A stretch of 64,000 nucleotides of DNA from Undaria pinnatifida (lineage: Eukaryota; Sar; Phaeophyceae; Laminariales; Alariaceae), in the NCBI GenBank assembly GCA_012845835.1, contig JABAKD010000023.1:18834691-18898690 (forward strand). Direction: 5' to 3'. Positions 21,660 through 33,608 of this stretch are shown here, one piece after another; the stretch's first letter is position 1, and every line of letters begins with the position of its first letter. The position numbers and the translations under genes are program-made. The notes under the pieces were generated by a model, which saw only the letters and a program-made list of their open reading frames with translations, was not told the DNA's origin and ran no database searches.

Positions 21660-22715
21660 TTCGAACAGTCTCTGCTGCCTCGTGTGGTGCGAGTCAGCTA
21701 TCCCACAACAGTGTGGCCGGTAGATACCTCGATGTCGCAGCAGCAGCAACTCTCACCCATGTACGAAATAACCCCCACCCACCAACCCAACTACTGACCG
21801 ACAAACCTGACCACCCACCAAACACCTCAGCCGCCATGTAATTTGTTACAGCTGTACAGCAGTATGACAGCAGCAGATAGTTGGGGCTTTTGTCAGCGAA
21901 CTGGAAACGGATGTCGTGTTGGTGCGGTTGCTGTGTTATGTGTTGCTTCCTTGATCTTTGCTGCTGACCGCTGCTACTGTGCGTCGGGGTTTCTGCTGCT
22001 TTGAGAATCGGGCTGCGCTAAATTCTGGAAGTTGAAGCTACAGATACACAACTCCTGCAGTGTGATGATGGTATGGTAGATGGTAGTGGCCGAACTTGCT
22101 GAACCGGTGCGGAGGAACGGGGGGGTTCGCCCGAGGGGCAGGAAACTGCCAGCCCCTTTCTACTGCCTCGAGTTGTTCGGATCGACTATCACACAGCAGT
22201 GTGGCAGGTAGATACCTCGAGGTAGCAGCAGAAGCAGCAGCGCTCACCCATGCACGAAACGACCCCCACCCACCCACCCAACCACCCACCGACAAACCCG
22301 TCCCCCCACCAAACACCCCAGCCACCATGTATGTGCTACAGCTGTACAGCAGTACGTATATCAGCATATATTATTGATCTATTATCGTGTTGGTGCTGTT
22401 GCTGTGTTGTCTGTTGCTTTCTTGATCCTTGCTGCTGACCGCTGCTGTTGTGCGGTGGGGTTTCGGCTGCTTCGAGATACGGGTTGCGCTGAATTCTCGA
22501 AGTTGAAGCTACAACTACACAACTACAGTGTGATTATGAGATGGTAGATGGTAGTGGCTGAACTTGCTGCACCTGTGCGGTGGGTCTGGGGTGTTCGCCC
22601 GAGGAGAAACTCCCGCCGCGCGCGCCTAGCTCCCTGGTTGGCTGAGGGCTGGCGCGGGGGAATCCTCGGCCAATGGGATTGGGGTTCGGAAACGCAGGGA
22701 TGAAAACCATATGCC
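21660..22715 (+). repeat. two R1 copies head to tail
   Basis: Copy one spans about 21660-22140 and is cut inside its end module (GAGGGGCAGGAAACTGCC). Copy two starts at once at about 22160 and runs to the full end module at 22550-22715, with GGTTGGCTGAGG and GGCCAATGGGATTGGGG. Shared blocks are GGTAGATACCTCGAKGT, CACCCATGYACGAAA, CAAACACCYCAGCC, CTTGCTGCTGACCGCTGCT and GAAGTTGAAGCTACA. Confidence 0.8.
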
Positions 22716-22899
22716 TTTTGTATGAAGTGTGTCGCCGTGGTGCCAGAGAGTCGGCTCGCAAAGCGCATATGGTGATACCTCGCCGGTCTCTTGACGGAGC
22801 AGGAGGCGGAGGCGATCGTTTCCTGGCGCTTTTTGTACGATTCGCGAGGTTTGCATGGTGGGGAGTGCACGACTACGTTTAATGACCTATTTGTTTAAT

Positions 22900-23455
22900 G
22901 TTAGTCCGCAGAGTGATAGGTTTGGGAAGCTGACATGATTTGCGTTTTAATCGAGGGTTAATGGTTGTGGTGTCGGCTGGAGAAGCAACAGAAAATAATT
23001 CATACCTCCATGTCCTCACTACGTGATAGAAGGTGATACGTTTCAACTCTAATGGAAGATCTTGAGGAGAGGTCACTGCGCGGTGAGGCGTTGACGGCTG
23101 GTTTATTGGTTTTCGGATTGTTTGCGTTCGAGTCGATGGTTGCATAGTTTTGGTGCACTGCGTGGGTATAGCCACGTCGTCCAAAATATGTATGAAGAGT
23201 CAGTTTGTGAATCTGAGACGCTTCGTATACATCCATGGTTCATGGTTGTGTTTGACTCGACAAGTGGCGAAGAATGCATATCGCCATGTCTTATTCCGGC
23301 GCAGCAGGCGATACATCGCTGCTCTAATGGGGAATCGAGAGGAGAGGTCACTGCGCCGTGAAGCGCTGACCACTGATCTAAAATTTTCAGGATTGTTAGC
23401 ATGGATGTCGATGGATTCGTGGTCGCGCACACTGCGTGAATATAACCCCGTGCGC
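22900..23455. repeat. R15, tandem duplication of about 275 bp
   Basis: GAGGAGAGGTCACTGCGC occurs at 23064 and 23339. It is preceded in both units by a TCATG/TGGTTGTG..GTGGCG/GTCGGCTGG..GAAG-type stretch and followed by GTGAGGCGTTGAC or GTGAAGCGCTGACC and a TCGATGG word. Similarity is about 70 percent. The two long minus frames across it are parallel products of the duplication. Confidence 0.65.
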
Positions 23456-24129
23456 TCTTTCCCTATTACATTGTACAGACAACACGCATGCCTGTCCGTC
23501 TGTTTGTCATTATGGCTTCGCTACTCAGAGCCTTCTAGCCCCGTCTTGCCGTATGGGCTGCGAAGGTGGGTAGCACAACCAGCAGAACACCGGGAGTTGT
23601 CCCGCGCCACGCCGTGCCCGTGGCGTGCTGAGTGAGCATTCCCAACAGTCCCGAGGCAGTCCTGACATCCATCAAGCCATTCTTGCTGCCGAAGTATAAT
23701 GTTGAATTACGATTCTGGTCGCTGATTCGCCTGTCAAATCCCTGCCAGACGTGGTTCTTTTCTAGAAGTAGCGAATAGGAATCTTCCAGCCATGAAGCCA
23801 TCGAGGTTCCGCCTCAGGCGGGGGGGTTAGGGTCCCATCTCCGTTTCAGTAATCCGTGCATTGTATTGTGTACTTTCGATTGGCCATATTATAATTGTCA
23901 GCAACACCGGGGGGGTGGCGTGGTACGAGAGCTGCAGCATTAGCCGCTGCTCCTCGTTTTCTATCGTACTGCCAGTACCAGAGGGTCCCCCCCCAGCCAA
24001 CTGGCCGGGGCTCTAAAACAAGCGGGCTCGGACGACCGTGGCCCTCGATGTGTAGGAAACCATCGACATGCCCATTCTTTTAGTGAACCTCGAATCGCTA
24101 GCAGTTATTCGCAAACAATATGCCTTGAA
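23456..24129. other. unassigned sequence
   Basis: No gene is supported. The stretch at 23885-24080 has a short CCCCCCCCAGCCAACTGGCC word, and nothing else stands out. Confidence 0.45.
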
Positions 24130-24290
24130 CTATTCGACCCCTCCCATTATGAAAAAACTCACCCACATAGTATATTACAAGTACCAACAACGCAGCTTGC
24201 AAAGATGAGTATTGACCCGAAATTCGTCGAACTCACGGCTGACGTCCTTGAAATATGTTTTTTGATATGCCTAGAACTAATATGACATGT
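24130..24290 (+). repeat. R11 leader repeat, copy A (MSIDPKFVELTADVLEI)
   Basis: Inverted relative to the array at 57.3-58.3 kb. The stretch CCCTCCCATTATGAAAAAAC, CACATAGTATATTACAAGTA and CCAACAACGCAGCTTGCAAA leads to an ATG at 24205. From there the frame reads MSIDPKFVELTADVLEICF and goes on for a few codons to a TGA at about 24283. The sequence upstream of the ATG is as well kept as the codons, as in a duplicated 5-prime gene end. The parent protein is unrecognised. Confidence 0.65.
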
Positions 24291-24572
24291 GACCGCTCCC
24301 ATGCAAGCGGGACAATTCGCCCTACTCTCAATACAGTACACTTCACAATTCCCTTCAGCTTCGCGTGTCCTTTGGACATTTTACACTTTGGAAAGCTTGA
24401 CGACGCAGTGCTGTGCTTTTTTTCCATCTGCGCATACCTTTCCCCGGCACGAGATTCGGCGTCCGAGCAGAGGTACGGGTGCCCATAATCAGAGGGTGAC
24501 GCCCCGAAGAACACTTGGCACCCAGGCTTCGTCGGAAACTGCCATCTTGCAAACCTTCCGAAAAATTTTGGC
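24291..24572. other. unassigned sequence
   Basis: No gene or repeat seen. Confidence 0.4.
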
Positions 24573-25085
24573 GAGGGGATAGACATCAAACAACATCAGA
24601 GAGCTACGTATTCGATAGCAGCACGTGTATTATTTATGCAGAAGCAGCTGTGATGGAGCTACGCATGTAATGTCGACCATGCTACGTACGGTATGTTCCA
24701 CGTGCAGGTACTACAGCAGCAGCTCAGAGAGACTATCAAACTTTCTAAAAAATAGTGGCGAGGGGATAGACATCAAACAACATCAGAGATCTACGTATTC
24801 TATGACAGCACGTGTAATTTTTATGCAGTAGCAGCTGTGATTGAGCTATGCATGTACTGTCGACCAATGCTACATACGGTATGTTCCACGTGCAGGTACT
24901 ACAGCAGCAGCTTAGAGAGAGCTACGTTTACAAGTATGTACCTGGTAATCTACAGCACAGAACGTGTGATATGTACAGCAGCAGCAGTAGTAGCAGCTGT
25001 GATGGAGCTGCGCATGAGCTGTCAACGTTGCTATAATACGTACGGTATGTGTCACATACATTGTCTACAGCAGCAGCTGCTGCGG
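24573..25085. repeat. R16, tandem array of about 187-bp units
   Basis: GAGGGGATAGACATCAAACA begins at 24573 and 24760. Both are followed by GCACGTGTA, TTTATGCAG, AGCAGCTGTGATGGAGCTA, TACGGTATGTTCCACGTGCA and GGTACTACAGCAGCAGCT. A third, more decayed unit covers about 24935-25085. Confidence 0.75.
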
Positions 25086-26036
25086 TCTTATCTTTCTGCG
25101 CAGCTACGCTGTGGGCCATCGCATGCGTGGGTTTTTCGTTTTCCGTTAATAAATAGACTGCAACGTCCGTTCCGTTCAAAATTGCGCGAGCGATTCGCGC
25201 ACACATCACACGTTTCCCTTTTAGCCCTTTACCTCTCTCGAAAATCATGAAGGTTGCTGGCGCTGTTTCTATTTCCCAACTCTCGAAAGTTTCCCCCAAG
25301 AAGCGTGCGTGTACGTGCTCCCGACCTTTTTCTCTTCTTTTCTACGCGTTTTGCTTGAGTACTCAAGAGTTAGCGTTTTCAGCGTAATCCTTGGGCCTTC
25401 AGTACTCGAGACTTTTCCAGCGTGAACTTTGGATATTACAACTTCGTAGCTCCTTTTTCTTTCCATCACAGAAGCAGATATGATCTGACTTCCGGCGTGG
25501 GTTTTGCATTTGTCGCGTACTTAGAGTCGGGGAGTTGGGCTGACTGCTCTGATTGACGTCGTGTTTTTTTCCTGCTGTTGTGGTAGGTTTTTTCCACCTA
25601 ATATACAAACGGATTTCGTCTCCCTTCAGCGCTCACGGCGTATGTCATGCCGTCCGAATCCTTGTCGGGATTCAGCTAAAGTCTGGCTACTACCTTTGCC
25701 AATTGACCTTTCCTTACATATATTACGGTTTATGTATTTTTTTCAACCGCGATTTTCCCTCCGCTTTCTTCCCGTCTGTTTCTTGCCTGTCCACAACCCC
25801 ACAGTTTTCCCCTCTATGCACAACCTTCTTATATGCGTTTTGATTTGTCTTTCCATTTCCTCTATGCCGTGCACCAACACCTACCTTCACATATTACTGT
25901 GCGCAAAACCACTCCCGACAAAACCCACAATTTTCAATGTCATACGTCTCAACTACATGTAGCACCTCAACCTCTTGGTACGGTCCATTACCTTCCCCTT
26001 TTCTCAGTCACGTCCTTCATGCGCAACTATTATGGA
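25086..26036. other. unassigned sequence, weak minus frames
   Basis: Minus frames at 25299-24928 (EIETAPATFMIFERGKGLK) and 25608-25399 look slightly protein-like, but no motif, splice site or start context supports them. The plus strand at 25550-25970 is pyrimidine-rich and gives Phe/Leu-rich noise frames. Confidence 0.35.
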
Positions 26037-26066
26037 GGGCGGGGCCGCCGATTGGCGGCTCCGCCC
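26037..26066. other. GC-rich hairpin, 13-bp stem
   Basis: GGGCGGGGCCGCC, a GATT loop, then GGCGGCTCCGCCC. The arms pair over 13 positions with one G-T type mismatch. The loop end contains ATTGG. Its role is unknown; it could be a chance palindrome or the end of a small element. Confidence 0.6.
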
Positions 26067-26440
26067 GATCCTTGTAATAAATGCGCATAATACGGTGCGG
26101 CCAACACCATATACGTGTTGCTGCTCCGTTCCACCTACCTTCGAGAAGAAGGGGGTGGGCGGGATAATCAACAATAGTACACCCATCCACTGGGCCTATC
26201 AATCGGCAGCGGGCAATGTCGTGCCCTCCACTGGTGTGCCTCTGCTATACCGGGGTGTTTCCTCAGCTATGCACGAAAAATCAGATGCACGCGCGTAGAG
26301 TAGGCACGCTCTTTTTTTCTCTTCCTTGCTTCTTACCATAGTAAGACACGTATGTCCATAGAGCCTATGGCTGCTAGTGGTTAATTATGTCATATGTTAA
26401 TATAACTGGTATATAGTTTTTTCTGCGAATTTGATTGTGT
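26067..26440. other. unassigned sequence
   Basis: Nothing recognised. Confidence 0.4.
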
Positions 26441-26444
26441 TGTG

Positions 26445-27140
26445 CATTTCTACAATTCCGACCAACCGGGGACGAAAACCGCGATCCCCCGGGTCGACAT
26501 CGCCCTGTTCGATATGGAAACCCCGCCCCCATTGGTTCATTGCTGTATGACGGTGACTCGTGGAGTCGGCAACACCCGGGGAGGATTGAGTCCCATCCCT
26601 GAATCAGAAATATTGATTACATCTACAAATGCAACAGTGGGGATGAAAATCGCAATACCCCGGGTCGATATCGCCCCATAGGGTGCAGAAACCTCACTGC
26701 CGTTGGCTGATTGCCGATTGGCTGGGACTTTTGGAGCCATCTCGCGGCAAAAATTGCCAATCGGGGCAACGTCGATTTCCTGCCGCACCCGGTGAGGATA
26801 ATTTATCATCCCCGGATGAGAAATCGTTCCATGCATGTGCAACTCCAACATCCCGGGGACTAAACGGTGGCCTCCCTGGTTGATTCCGCCCCGCACGGTG
26901 TGGAAACCCCACCCCCATCGGCGGACCGCTGTTTAGATGGGGCTCATATAAGAGTCAGCGCGCGGGGAGAGGTGCCTTCTGGCCATGGTTGAGGTTTGGC
27001 CGCACTCTGGGAGGATAAGTTCCCGTCCGCGGACCAGAAATCCTTGTATCTACATCTCTAACAGCCCGGGGACGAAAACAGTGATCCCCTGGGTCGATGC
27101 CGCCCTGGACGGCGTGGAACCCCCACCCTCATCGGTTGAC
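26445..27140 (+). repeat. R2 satellite, about four decayed units
   Basis: Repeats of TTCTACAATTCCGACC-like, GGGGACGAAAACCGCGATCC, CCGGGTCGACATCGCCC, CGGTGTGGAAACCCCACCCC and CCCGGGGAGGATTGAGTCCC match 928-1765. The units are less regular (about 175-230 bp) and carry extra bits, so this array is older or more reshuffled. Confidence 0.75.
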
Positions 27141-27224
27141 CTAGGAAGGAATTAAATAAATAAATATTCTCGGGATTCGGGGCAGCGATCACCACATACT
27201 GAAGTTCGACGAGGGAGAAAAGGG

Positions 27225-27440
27225 TGGTCAAGTAACATATTGATTTGGGATTTTCAGTATGACGGTTATTTGTCAGCTTTGTGCCGTTTCGGGATGTTGG
27301 CCTATGATTCGGTACCTAGTAGTACTTGGATGGCGTTGTTGATGGCACACTGTGAGCTCTCACGCACGACGCACACTTCTCGATTCACCTCTACCCTGTG
27401 TTGGGAGACGTAATACAATGATCTGAAACCTACCCCGCTT
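27225..27440 (+). repeat. R10 pair, copy 1, with shared frame IWDFQYD
   Basis: Matches 29470-29690 over about 215 bp (TTGATTTGGGATTTTCAGTA, TAGTAGTAC, GTGTTGGGAGACGTAATAC). In the plus frame both copies run without a stop to the same TAA. This one reads IWDFQYDGYLSALCRFGML, then SSTWMALLMAHCELS, ending LCWET. The protein is unrecognised. Confidence 0.6.
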
Positions 27441-27990
27441 GGAGCCAACGAGCTCCCTAGAAGAACCGATTCGGTCTAGCCTTATGCGGGATCAACAGGG
27501 CCATACTCTCGAAGAAGCTTGGTGGAGAAGGAAGGGCAGTGCTTGTGGAGCCATCCCTTTTGAAGACCAGCGGAGACGAGCAGCAAGGCGCAAGGAGAAG
27601 TCCGGTGGGGAGAAGAAGACAGCCACCGCAGGTATGGCAGGGAGAGATGCTGCACCGCCATCCTCAGGATTCTTCGATGGTGGAAAAGGGAGGGCAGCTT
27701 GATATGTGATTTGTTTTCTGACCCAGAGATACTGTGGTGGAGACGTCGTGTTCAGGGAGCAGCCACTGATGTTGTAAATGACGAACAGCAGTGGTATCTA
27801 AAGCCCTACGGTTAACACAACCGTGGACAGGGAGTAGCAGCAGCCTATGTCCATGGCGGTGTCATACCCTTGGACACCCCCACCGTATATAGCGGCCAGG
27901 GGGGTTTACAGCAGCAGCTAAAAGTCCTACGAGTATGGCCAAGGTACAGCCAGCTGTAGGCACCCTCGCCATGTGTTGGGAGCGGGGGAT
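27441..27990. other. unassigned sequence
   Basis: A plus frame at 27439-27702 is Glu/Lys/Arg/Ala-rich (RRRAARRKEKSGGEKK) and has an ATG only after some codons. No family or splice support was found. Confidence 0.3.
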
Positions 27991-27994
27991 TTTT

Positions 27995-28545
27995 TAAGTC
28001 GCACGGCATTTATTCTTGTTATTATTTGCCGTACGCACTCCACTTCAGAACGTTGGTTATGGCGGCAGCAGACATGGGGTTATCTGAACATTGCGCAAGA
28101 AGGCGCACGGCCGCCAGCCGTGTGCACCCTGCCTGGGGGGTGGTTTGGGAGGGAAAAATTTCGCAGCATAATAGCCGCGTGCTTCCTGCTGCTGATGACT
28201 GCGGTAGAAACGGACGTGGGGTAGTCGTGGGCTGTCTGCAGCAGTACCAAGTAATGATGGGGTTTCATTCGGGCTACAAGTCGAGCGGCATGGCCGCACG
28301 CACTTCAGGATACGCGGCAGCAAAAACAGCAGCGGGAGAAGTCATGGAGCGAACAGATCTTGTCATTATTTCGTCAGCTGGAGCTTTGCGGTTCGGCAAC
28401 ATCGGGGGGGCCGGGGGGAGGCAGGTCTCGTTAAATTGGTGAACTTTTTTTTATGATGGATACACCTTTCGATCGAAATATTGATTTGGTCGAATGTGAC
28501 GTTTATTTTTTCACGGCAGGGGTGGAGACCCGTTGATAGTAGGCG
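27995..28545 (+). repeat. R5 dispersed repeat, copy 2
   Basis: Plus-strand counterpart of 3260-3795. Beyond the well-kept 410 bp, the similarity fades through a GATGGATACACCTTTCGAT-type stretch. It is followed by two short GGTGGAGACCCG or GATGGAGACCCG words about 45 bases apart. Confidence 0.7.
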
Positions 28546-29469
28546 ATTCATTTGCGGTAAGGATGGAGACCCGCAGATAGTATCAGCTGAGATTTTTTCT
28601 GGACAGTACACGTAGCCCTTTTCGCCTGGTAGTTTTGAAGTGTGATTTCATTTCAAATCAGTCTTTGTATATACGAAAAACTTGAAGTGTTTTTCTAGAG
28701 AGAAGACGAGGGCCTGGGCCTGGTGGACCTGATGTACATACGACAACGATTTGGAGAAAAGGGTTCGTAGGTGCACCTTGAGAGGTGTACTGCTGATAAA
28801 TGGTATTGGTGGTGGCATTAGTTATATTGAGTTTTGTGGGTATCTTTCGTTTTTGGCAGTAGTCTTCTGATTGGAAAATATAGCAAGTTGATAATATTCA
28901 TGGTTGATTGGTTGTTCTCCCAACAGTATCTTTTTGCGAATACTTGCTCGCAATGAAGGAAAGTGAAACACGCAATGTTCTTTCGATGATGGAATAGTTT
29001 TCGCAGCTGGGATGGCTTGGGCTGTTCGTGTCGGCAGTGGCGGCATTTTTTACATATTATTCGCTTATTGGGAGCTATAGTGAACAAGAGCCAAAAAGGG
29101 GATTTTTTTGGTTTCATGCTGTTTTGCAAGCGTCAGATATTCCGGGCAATATACGCACCAAATATATCCTAGCATTCTTTCATGCGAAAGAAAGACATAT
29201 GCTACCTCGCGTTACCGTCGCGATCTGTGTATCTATGGCCGGAGTAGGGGGCAAAAGGAGACTTTTGTCGGGGGGAACGGTGTTTCTCGCGACCTCTGGC
29301 ATCGTACTTTATCCTTAGTTATTATCATTTTGGCGCGACTACTATAATTTCGTCTGCGATTGCAATAAATATAGTTGTACGTGGGAGTATGCGTTTCCTC
29401 TTCCCCTTTTTGTTGTTCTAGATGATGGAATGGAGGCCATTGTTGATTCGTCACTATCTTGTGAAGAAT
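28546..29469. other. unassigned sequence
   Basis: No gene or clear repeat. The frame at 29028-29318 lacks an ATG and any motif. Confidence 0.45.
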
Positions 29470-29690
29470 CAGGGACGGTATTGATTTGGGATTTTCAGTA
29501 TGACAGTTACTCATCAGTTTCATGCCGTTTTGGGCTATTGCCCTACTATTGGGTATCTAGTAGTACGTGGATGGCGTTCTTGATGGTGCGCTGTAATCTA
29601 TCACTCGCGACGCACGAGCTCACTTCTCGACTTGCCTCTGCCCTGCGTTGGGAGACGTAATACCCTGACTTGAATCGTACCCCGCTCAGA
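29470..29690 (+). repeat. R10 pair, copy 2, with shared frame IWDFQYD
   Basis: Counterpart of 27225-27440. The frame reads IWDFQYDSYSSVSCRFGLL, then SSTWMAFLMVRCNLS, ending LRWET and the same TAA. An ATG lies upstream at 29430. Confidence 0.6.
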
Positions 29691-30735
29691 GCTAACGAAC
29701 ACGACATACCTTCCGGGGCTCCGGTATAGAGACCAAAATTATCAGGTGCCGTCTTAGGACTTAGTGCAGGTAGGACCAAGGCCACGATAGGGGGGTACCC
29801 CTTTTTTTCACAACCGGGTTTGCTAGCGCTATGAAAGGTGAATGAGGAAGGGCACTTAGAGTCATTCTGGGGATCTTTGAAGATGTTGGAATGAAAATAT
29901 ATTTGCATTGCCCAATGGACCACGCGAATGTTGAGATTGCGTTTTCTTTTAGGGGACGCTGTACCTGCGAGAAAGAAGGAAGAGGTGTAATTGTAGTCGA
30001 GTGGAGGAAGGGGAAGGCGCACAGAGCTGCCTTTGTGGCGACGCGGATGGCAGTAGAACCCACATGGTGAGAGAATGCAAACTGTTCAGGGAGGAACGTC
30101 ACGCGTTAGGGGAGATGAGGAAGTAGGTGGATGTGAGATGGAGAAGTTTGGCTAGGCCCATTAAGCAGTCGGATCCGTGAGTCGAAAACGGCCCTTTTCC
30201 GACGAGACTTCTTTTCGACTGCATTCTGTTGGGCCTCGTTATCGTGAATCGAGCCGATGTTTTTTAGTTGTTGTGCTCTTCGGGAGGCGATTGGTGTGAG
30301 AGCGTTCTGCGGTATGGCAGCCCAAATTCGGTTGGAAGATCTGTGTTTCGTGCGTTCTCTGCGAGCAGCGCATGTTTCGCGGACAGCAAACCCTCGTCCA
30401 AGCGGGTTGATGCCGTTGGACTTGGCCGAAAGCCGCTAAACGAAGTTCGTGGCGTTGCCCTTTTCGACTGACGGATCTGACTGTGTAAGAATTGGCCTTC
30501 AAGGAGAAAGCAATTACTATCCCAGGAGATAGGTAGTGGCTGCTGACGGTTGAATAGGAAGGACATAAGGCGAACGATATTTGTATTTAGTACAAGATAT
30601 CCCTTCGGCGTGTTGATGATACTGGTAGGTCGGGGCGAAGCAAAGCGGGTGGCGCAAGATTTACACTCTTACGATTAATAAAGGCAGGGAAATAATGCAC
30701 CTCATACCGGTTTGATATTCGGGAGTGAGTGTAAA
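29691..30735. other. unassigned sequence with a weak minus frame
   Basis: On the minus strand one phase is open from about 30432 to 30118 and again to 29761, with one TAA between. It has basic stretches such as ENAVEKKSRRKRAVF-like segments. No family, start context or splice site supports a gene. Confidence 0.3.
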
Positions 30736-30739
30736 TGTA

Positions 30740-31625
30740 TTTCAAAATACGTCAGCTGTGAGTTTGACCAGTTGGGTGATCAATTTTCGTATATTTTAGC
30801 TGCTGCTGTGTTCCGTGACCGATGGGTAGACCACCTGTTCTCGGGACACGTAAGCATTTGTTTTCGGACTCTCAGTTTCACATTCTCTGCCTGCATGATT
30901 TGTATCTATCTAGGATGAAAAATCGGGATGAACACTGGGTGCTCTGCTGATGACGTTGGGTAGATATAACGATTTGATGTGAACACAACACACAACACAA
31001 AAATATGATGAGGGTACAGCATTAATGGCAGAAGCAAAATAATGAGTAGTGTGTGTAGCAGCTGCAACTACTAGTAAAGAGGATGGCGGCGGTACCGACA
31101 TAGACAACGACCCAGCAGCAGCAGCAGCAAGCAGCGTGACAGCAGCAGCAGCAAGCAGCGTGACAGCAGCAGCACCCACAACAGCATCAAAGAAATGATA
31201 GCAGTAGGAGACAACGTTAGTAGAGCTCGCTCAGTTGAATGGTTGGCGCTCATATTTGCAAGTTGCTGCTGTGTTCAGCGACCGCTGGGTAGACCGCTAG
31301 TTGCGGGGACACACGTATATAGATATATATATATATTTTTTTGTGTATCTAATCTACAGTCTGACCAAATTGTATAGTTCTAGGATGAAGAACCGAGATG
31401 AACAATGGGTGTTGCCACTGATGACGTTGGGTAGAAGACACCGATTTAATGTGAAGACAAAACGTGACACACGTATAATGAGGGTGCAGCACCAATGGCG
31501 AAAGATAAAAATTGAGTAGAGCTTGTAGCGGCTGCAACAACAGAGGGGATGGTGGCGGTAGCAAGAGAGACAACGACCCGGCAGCAGCAGCAAGCAACGT
31601 CACAGCAGCAGCACCAATAACACCA
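30740..31625. repeat. R12, tandem duplication of about 460 bp, related to the R11 leader
   Basis: CGACCGCTGGGTAGACC or TGACCGATGGGTAGACC lies near 30815 and 31280. Both are followed by TTCTAGGATGAARAAYCGRGATGAAC, a GTTGGGTAGA word, GTGAAGACA or GTGAACACA, and (CAG)n stretches at about 31115-31170 and 31575-31610. Unit one starts with CGTCAGCTGTGAGTTTGAC..TTGATCA-type sequence, a decayed R11. Unit two keeps TCATATTTGCAAG around the R11 start codon. A third piece lies at 56385-56510. Confidence 0.65.
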
Positions 31626-32884
31626 GCAGAGAGAGGATAGCAGTACTAGACAACGGCGGTAGGAGGGACAACATGCGTGCTGCACGGAGGGTACACGCAC
31701 GTTTACCATGACCAACAGCGGTGAGCAGTGTTTTATGCTCTTGCGCTTGTACTAGCACCACGAGGGAGAAGATAGCGTCAATATCAACAGAGACAACAGC
31801 ACCAGCAGCAGTATTAAGTAGCATCACAACAGCAGCGGCAGCCACATGCAGCAGCAGCAGAGAGAGGGAGATCGCGATACAAGTGTAGTACCAACAGGGA
31901 CAACACCACCAGCACCGGCATCAGCAAACACGCATGCATACAGGCGTATGGCGTGTCATGCATGCGAAAGGCACAGCTGCCTGGCGTACAGTCTGCCCGT
32001 TGACAACTGCTGACAGAATTGGGCTTTGGGTGACGTTGCTAACAGCTGCTGGCATATGTCGGGCTTTTCGGCGACGTCTTTGAATCGTATTTTGAAGCAT
32101 GAGTCGTAAAGAGCGCTTTTTCAGTGAACGACTGCCTGAGGAAATTTGCGCGGAAGCATACGCTTTTCTGCATACGTTTAAGTTTGTGTGGAAGAAACGT
32201 AATGAGCGCCCAAATGTTGGAGGTGTCTTTTCTACGAGTAGGAATGGTGCTCCGTCTTGAAGGAGATGCGCGGTCAATCGTCAAATGACTACTCGTAAGG
32301 CAAGCAACAATTGAGCGTGTAGTCCCCCCCGTTTATTTTACATATTTTTCTTGGCTTCGGTTGACACTGACGCTTTATATGTGCATTGTTGTGGTTGGCG
32401 GTGATTGGCAATGACGCTAAAGCATGCCAATCACTGCGTGAGCTAGACAACCAGTGTACCGTTTTGTTTTTTTGCGGTTACCATGATGGTTATCGAGTTA
32501 GATAATATTGTGCGGGGTGGAGGACATTAACTCCGCACAAGGGGATTGATCGCATCACGTAGTGCGAATATGGTAAGGCAGCCACGAGGCAGGTACATGG
32601 TAGTACCCATTACTGTTTCCAGAGTGGCCACACCAGAAAAACAAAAAAGCTCTTTGGCGCTGTCATCCATAAGCAAAAAAGTAAGCACAAGGTGCCGAGG
32701 TCCGTCTTACGAGCGGTTCTGGGAGGATGCAATTCACCCTTTATGCGACACGCCGAACACCTTACGGCGCTTCGCGCTTGGTGCACGCAATGTCTGCCTG
32801 GTTGGTGAAAACCCGACGTGCTCCGTCCCGGCATAGTAGGGATGCGAGGGTCTATGGTCATACGACTACGGCCATGCACACACT
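31626..32884. other. unassigned sequence, CAG-rich at first
   Basis: CAG/CAC repeats at 31780-31920 give Leu/Ala-rich noise frames. A plus frame with an ATG at 32570 runs to 32836 (RCRGPSYERFWEDAIHP near the end). It looks mildly protein-like, but no family was recognised. Confidence 0.35.
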
Positions 32885-33600
32885 AAGTACACCCCCATAG
32901 GCTGATCGCAGGTTGGCTGGGGCTCATGGAACCAGCGCCCGGGAAGAGTTTCCCTTTAGCCAACATGGGGGTCCCGCCGCACCCGAGAAGGATAAAGTTC
33001 CATCCTCGAATCAGAAATCCGTCCATATATGTGCATCCCTATCAACCCGGTGACGGTCACGGTGATCCCCGGGGTCGATACCTCCCCGTGCAGTATAGGA
33101 AAACACCCCCATCGGCCATCGGCTGATGGCTGATTAGCGAGGACTCATAGAACCACCGCGTTGGAGGAGTTACCCAACGGGACATCGTCGAGATACGGCC
33201 GCACCTGGGCCAGGATAGTATCGCATTCTCGGAACTCCTCCATACATCTCGGGTTTTTTTTTAGTTTCCGTGTCCATAGCGTGTACTCTTTTCAAGCATA
33301 GCCACAACTCCAACTACCCACGGGGATAAAGCTAGTGATCCCCCGGGTCGATACCACCCCTCACGGTATGGTAACCCGACCGCCATCCGAATATTGCTGA
33401 TGGGCTGGAGCTCATGGAGCCGGCCCGCGGCGTGAGTACCTCCCCGAGACAACGTCGAAGTTCTACCTCATTGGTGCGCGATGAAATGTCATCCCTGCAT
33501 CAGAATCCTTCCCTATACAAACCAATCTAACGCCCCGGACCAACCGTGATTTACCGGGTCGATACCGCCTCGCACGATGTGGAAATCCCACCGCTATTGA
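32885..33600 (+). repeat. R2 satellite, about four decayed units
   Basis: CTGATCGCAGGTTGGCTGGG, CGCACCCGAGAAGGATAAAG, CCCCCGGGTCGATACCACC and GCACGATGTGGAAATCCCAC repeat in the R2 order. The last unit is interrupted at 33609 by a hAT element. Confidence 0.75.
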
Positions 33601-33608
33601 TTAATTGG
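33601..33608. repeat. left target-site duplication, decayed (TTAATTGG)
   Basis: Agrees at six of eight positions with CTGATTGG at 34951-34958, across the hAT element. Confidence 0.55.

Noticed and set aside
23150-23635. 161-codon plus frame and matching minus frames
   Set aside because: Lies on the R15 duplication; residues are not conserved between the two units in any one frame.
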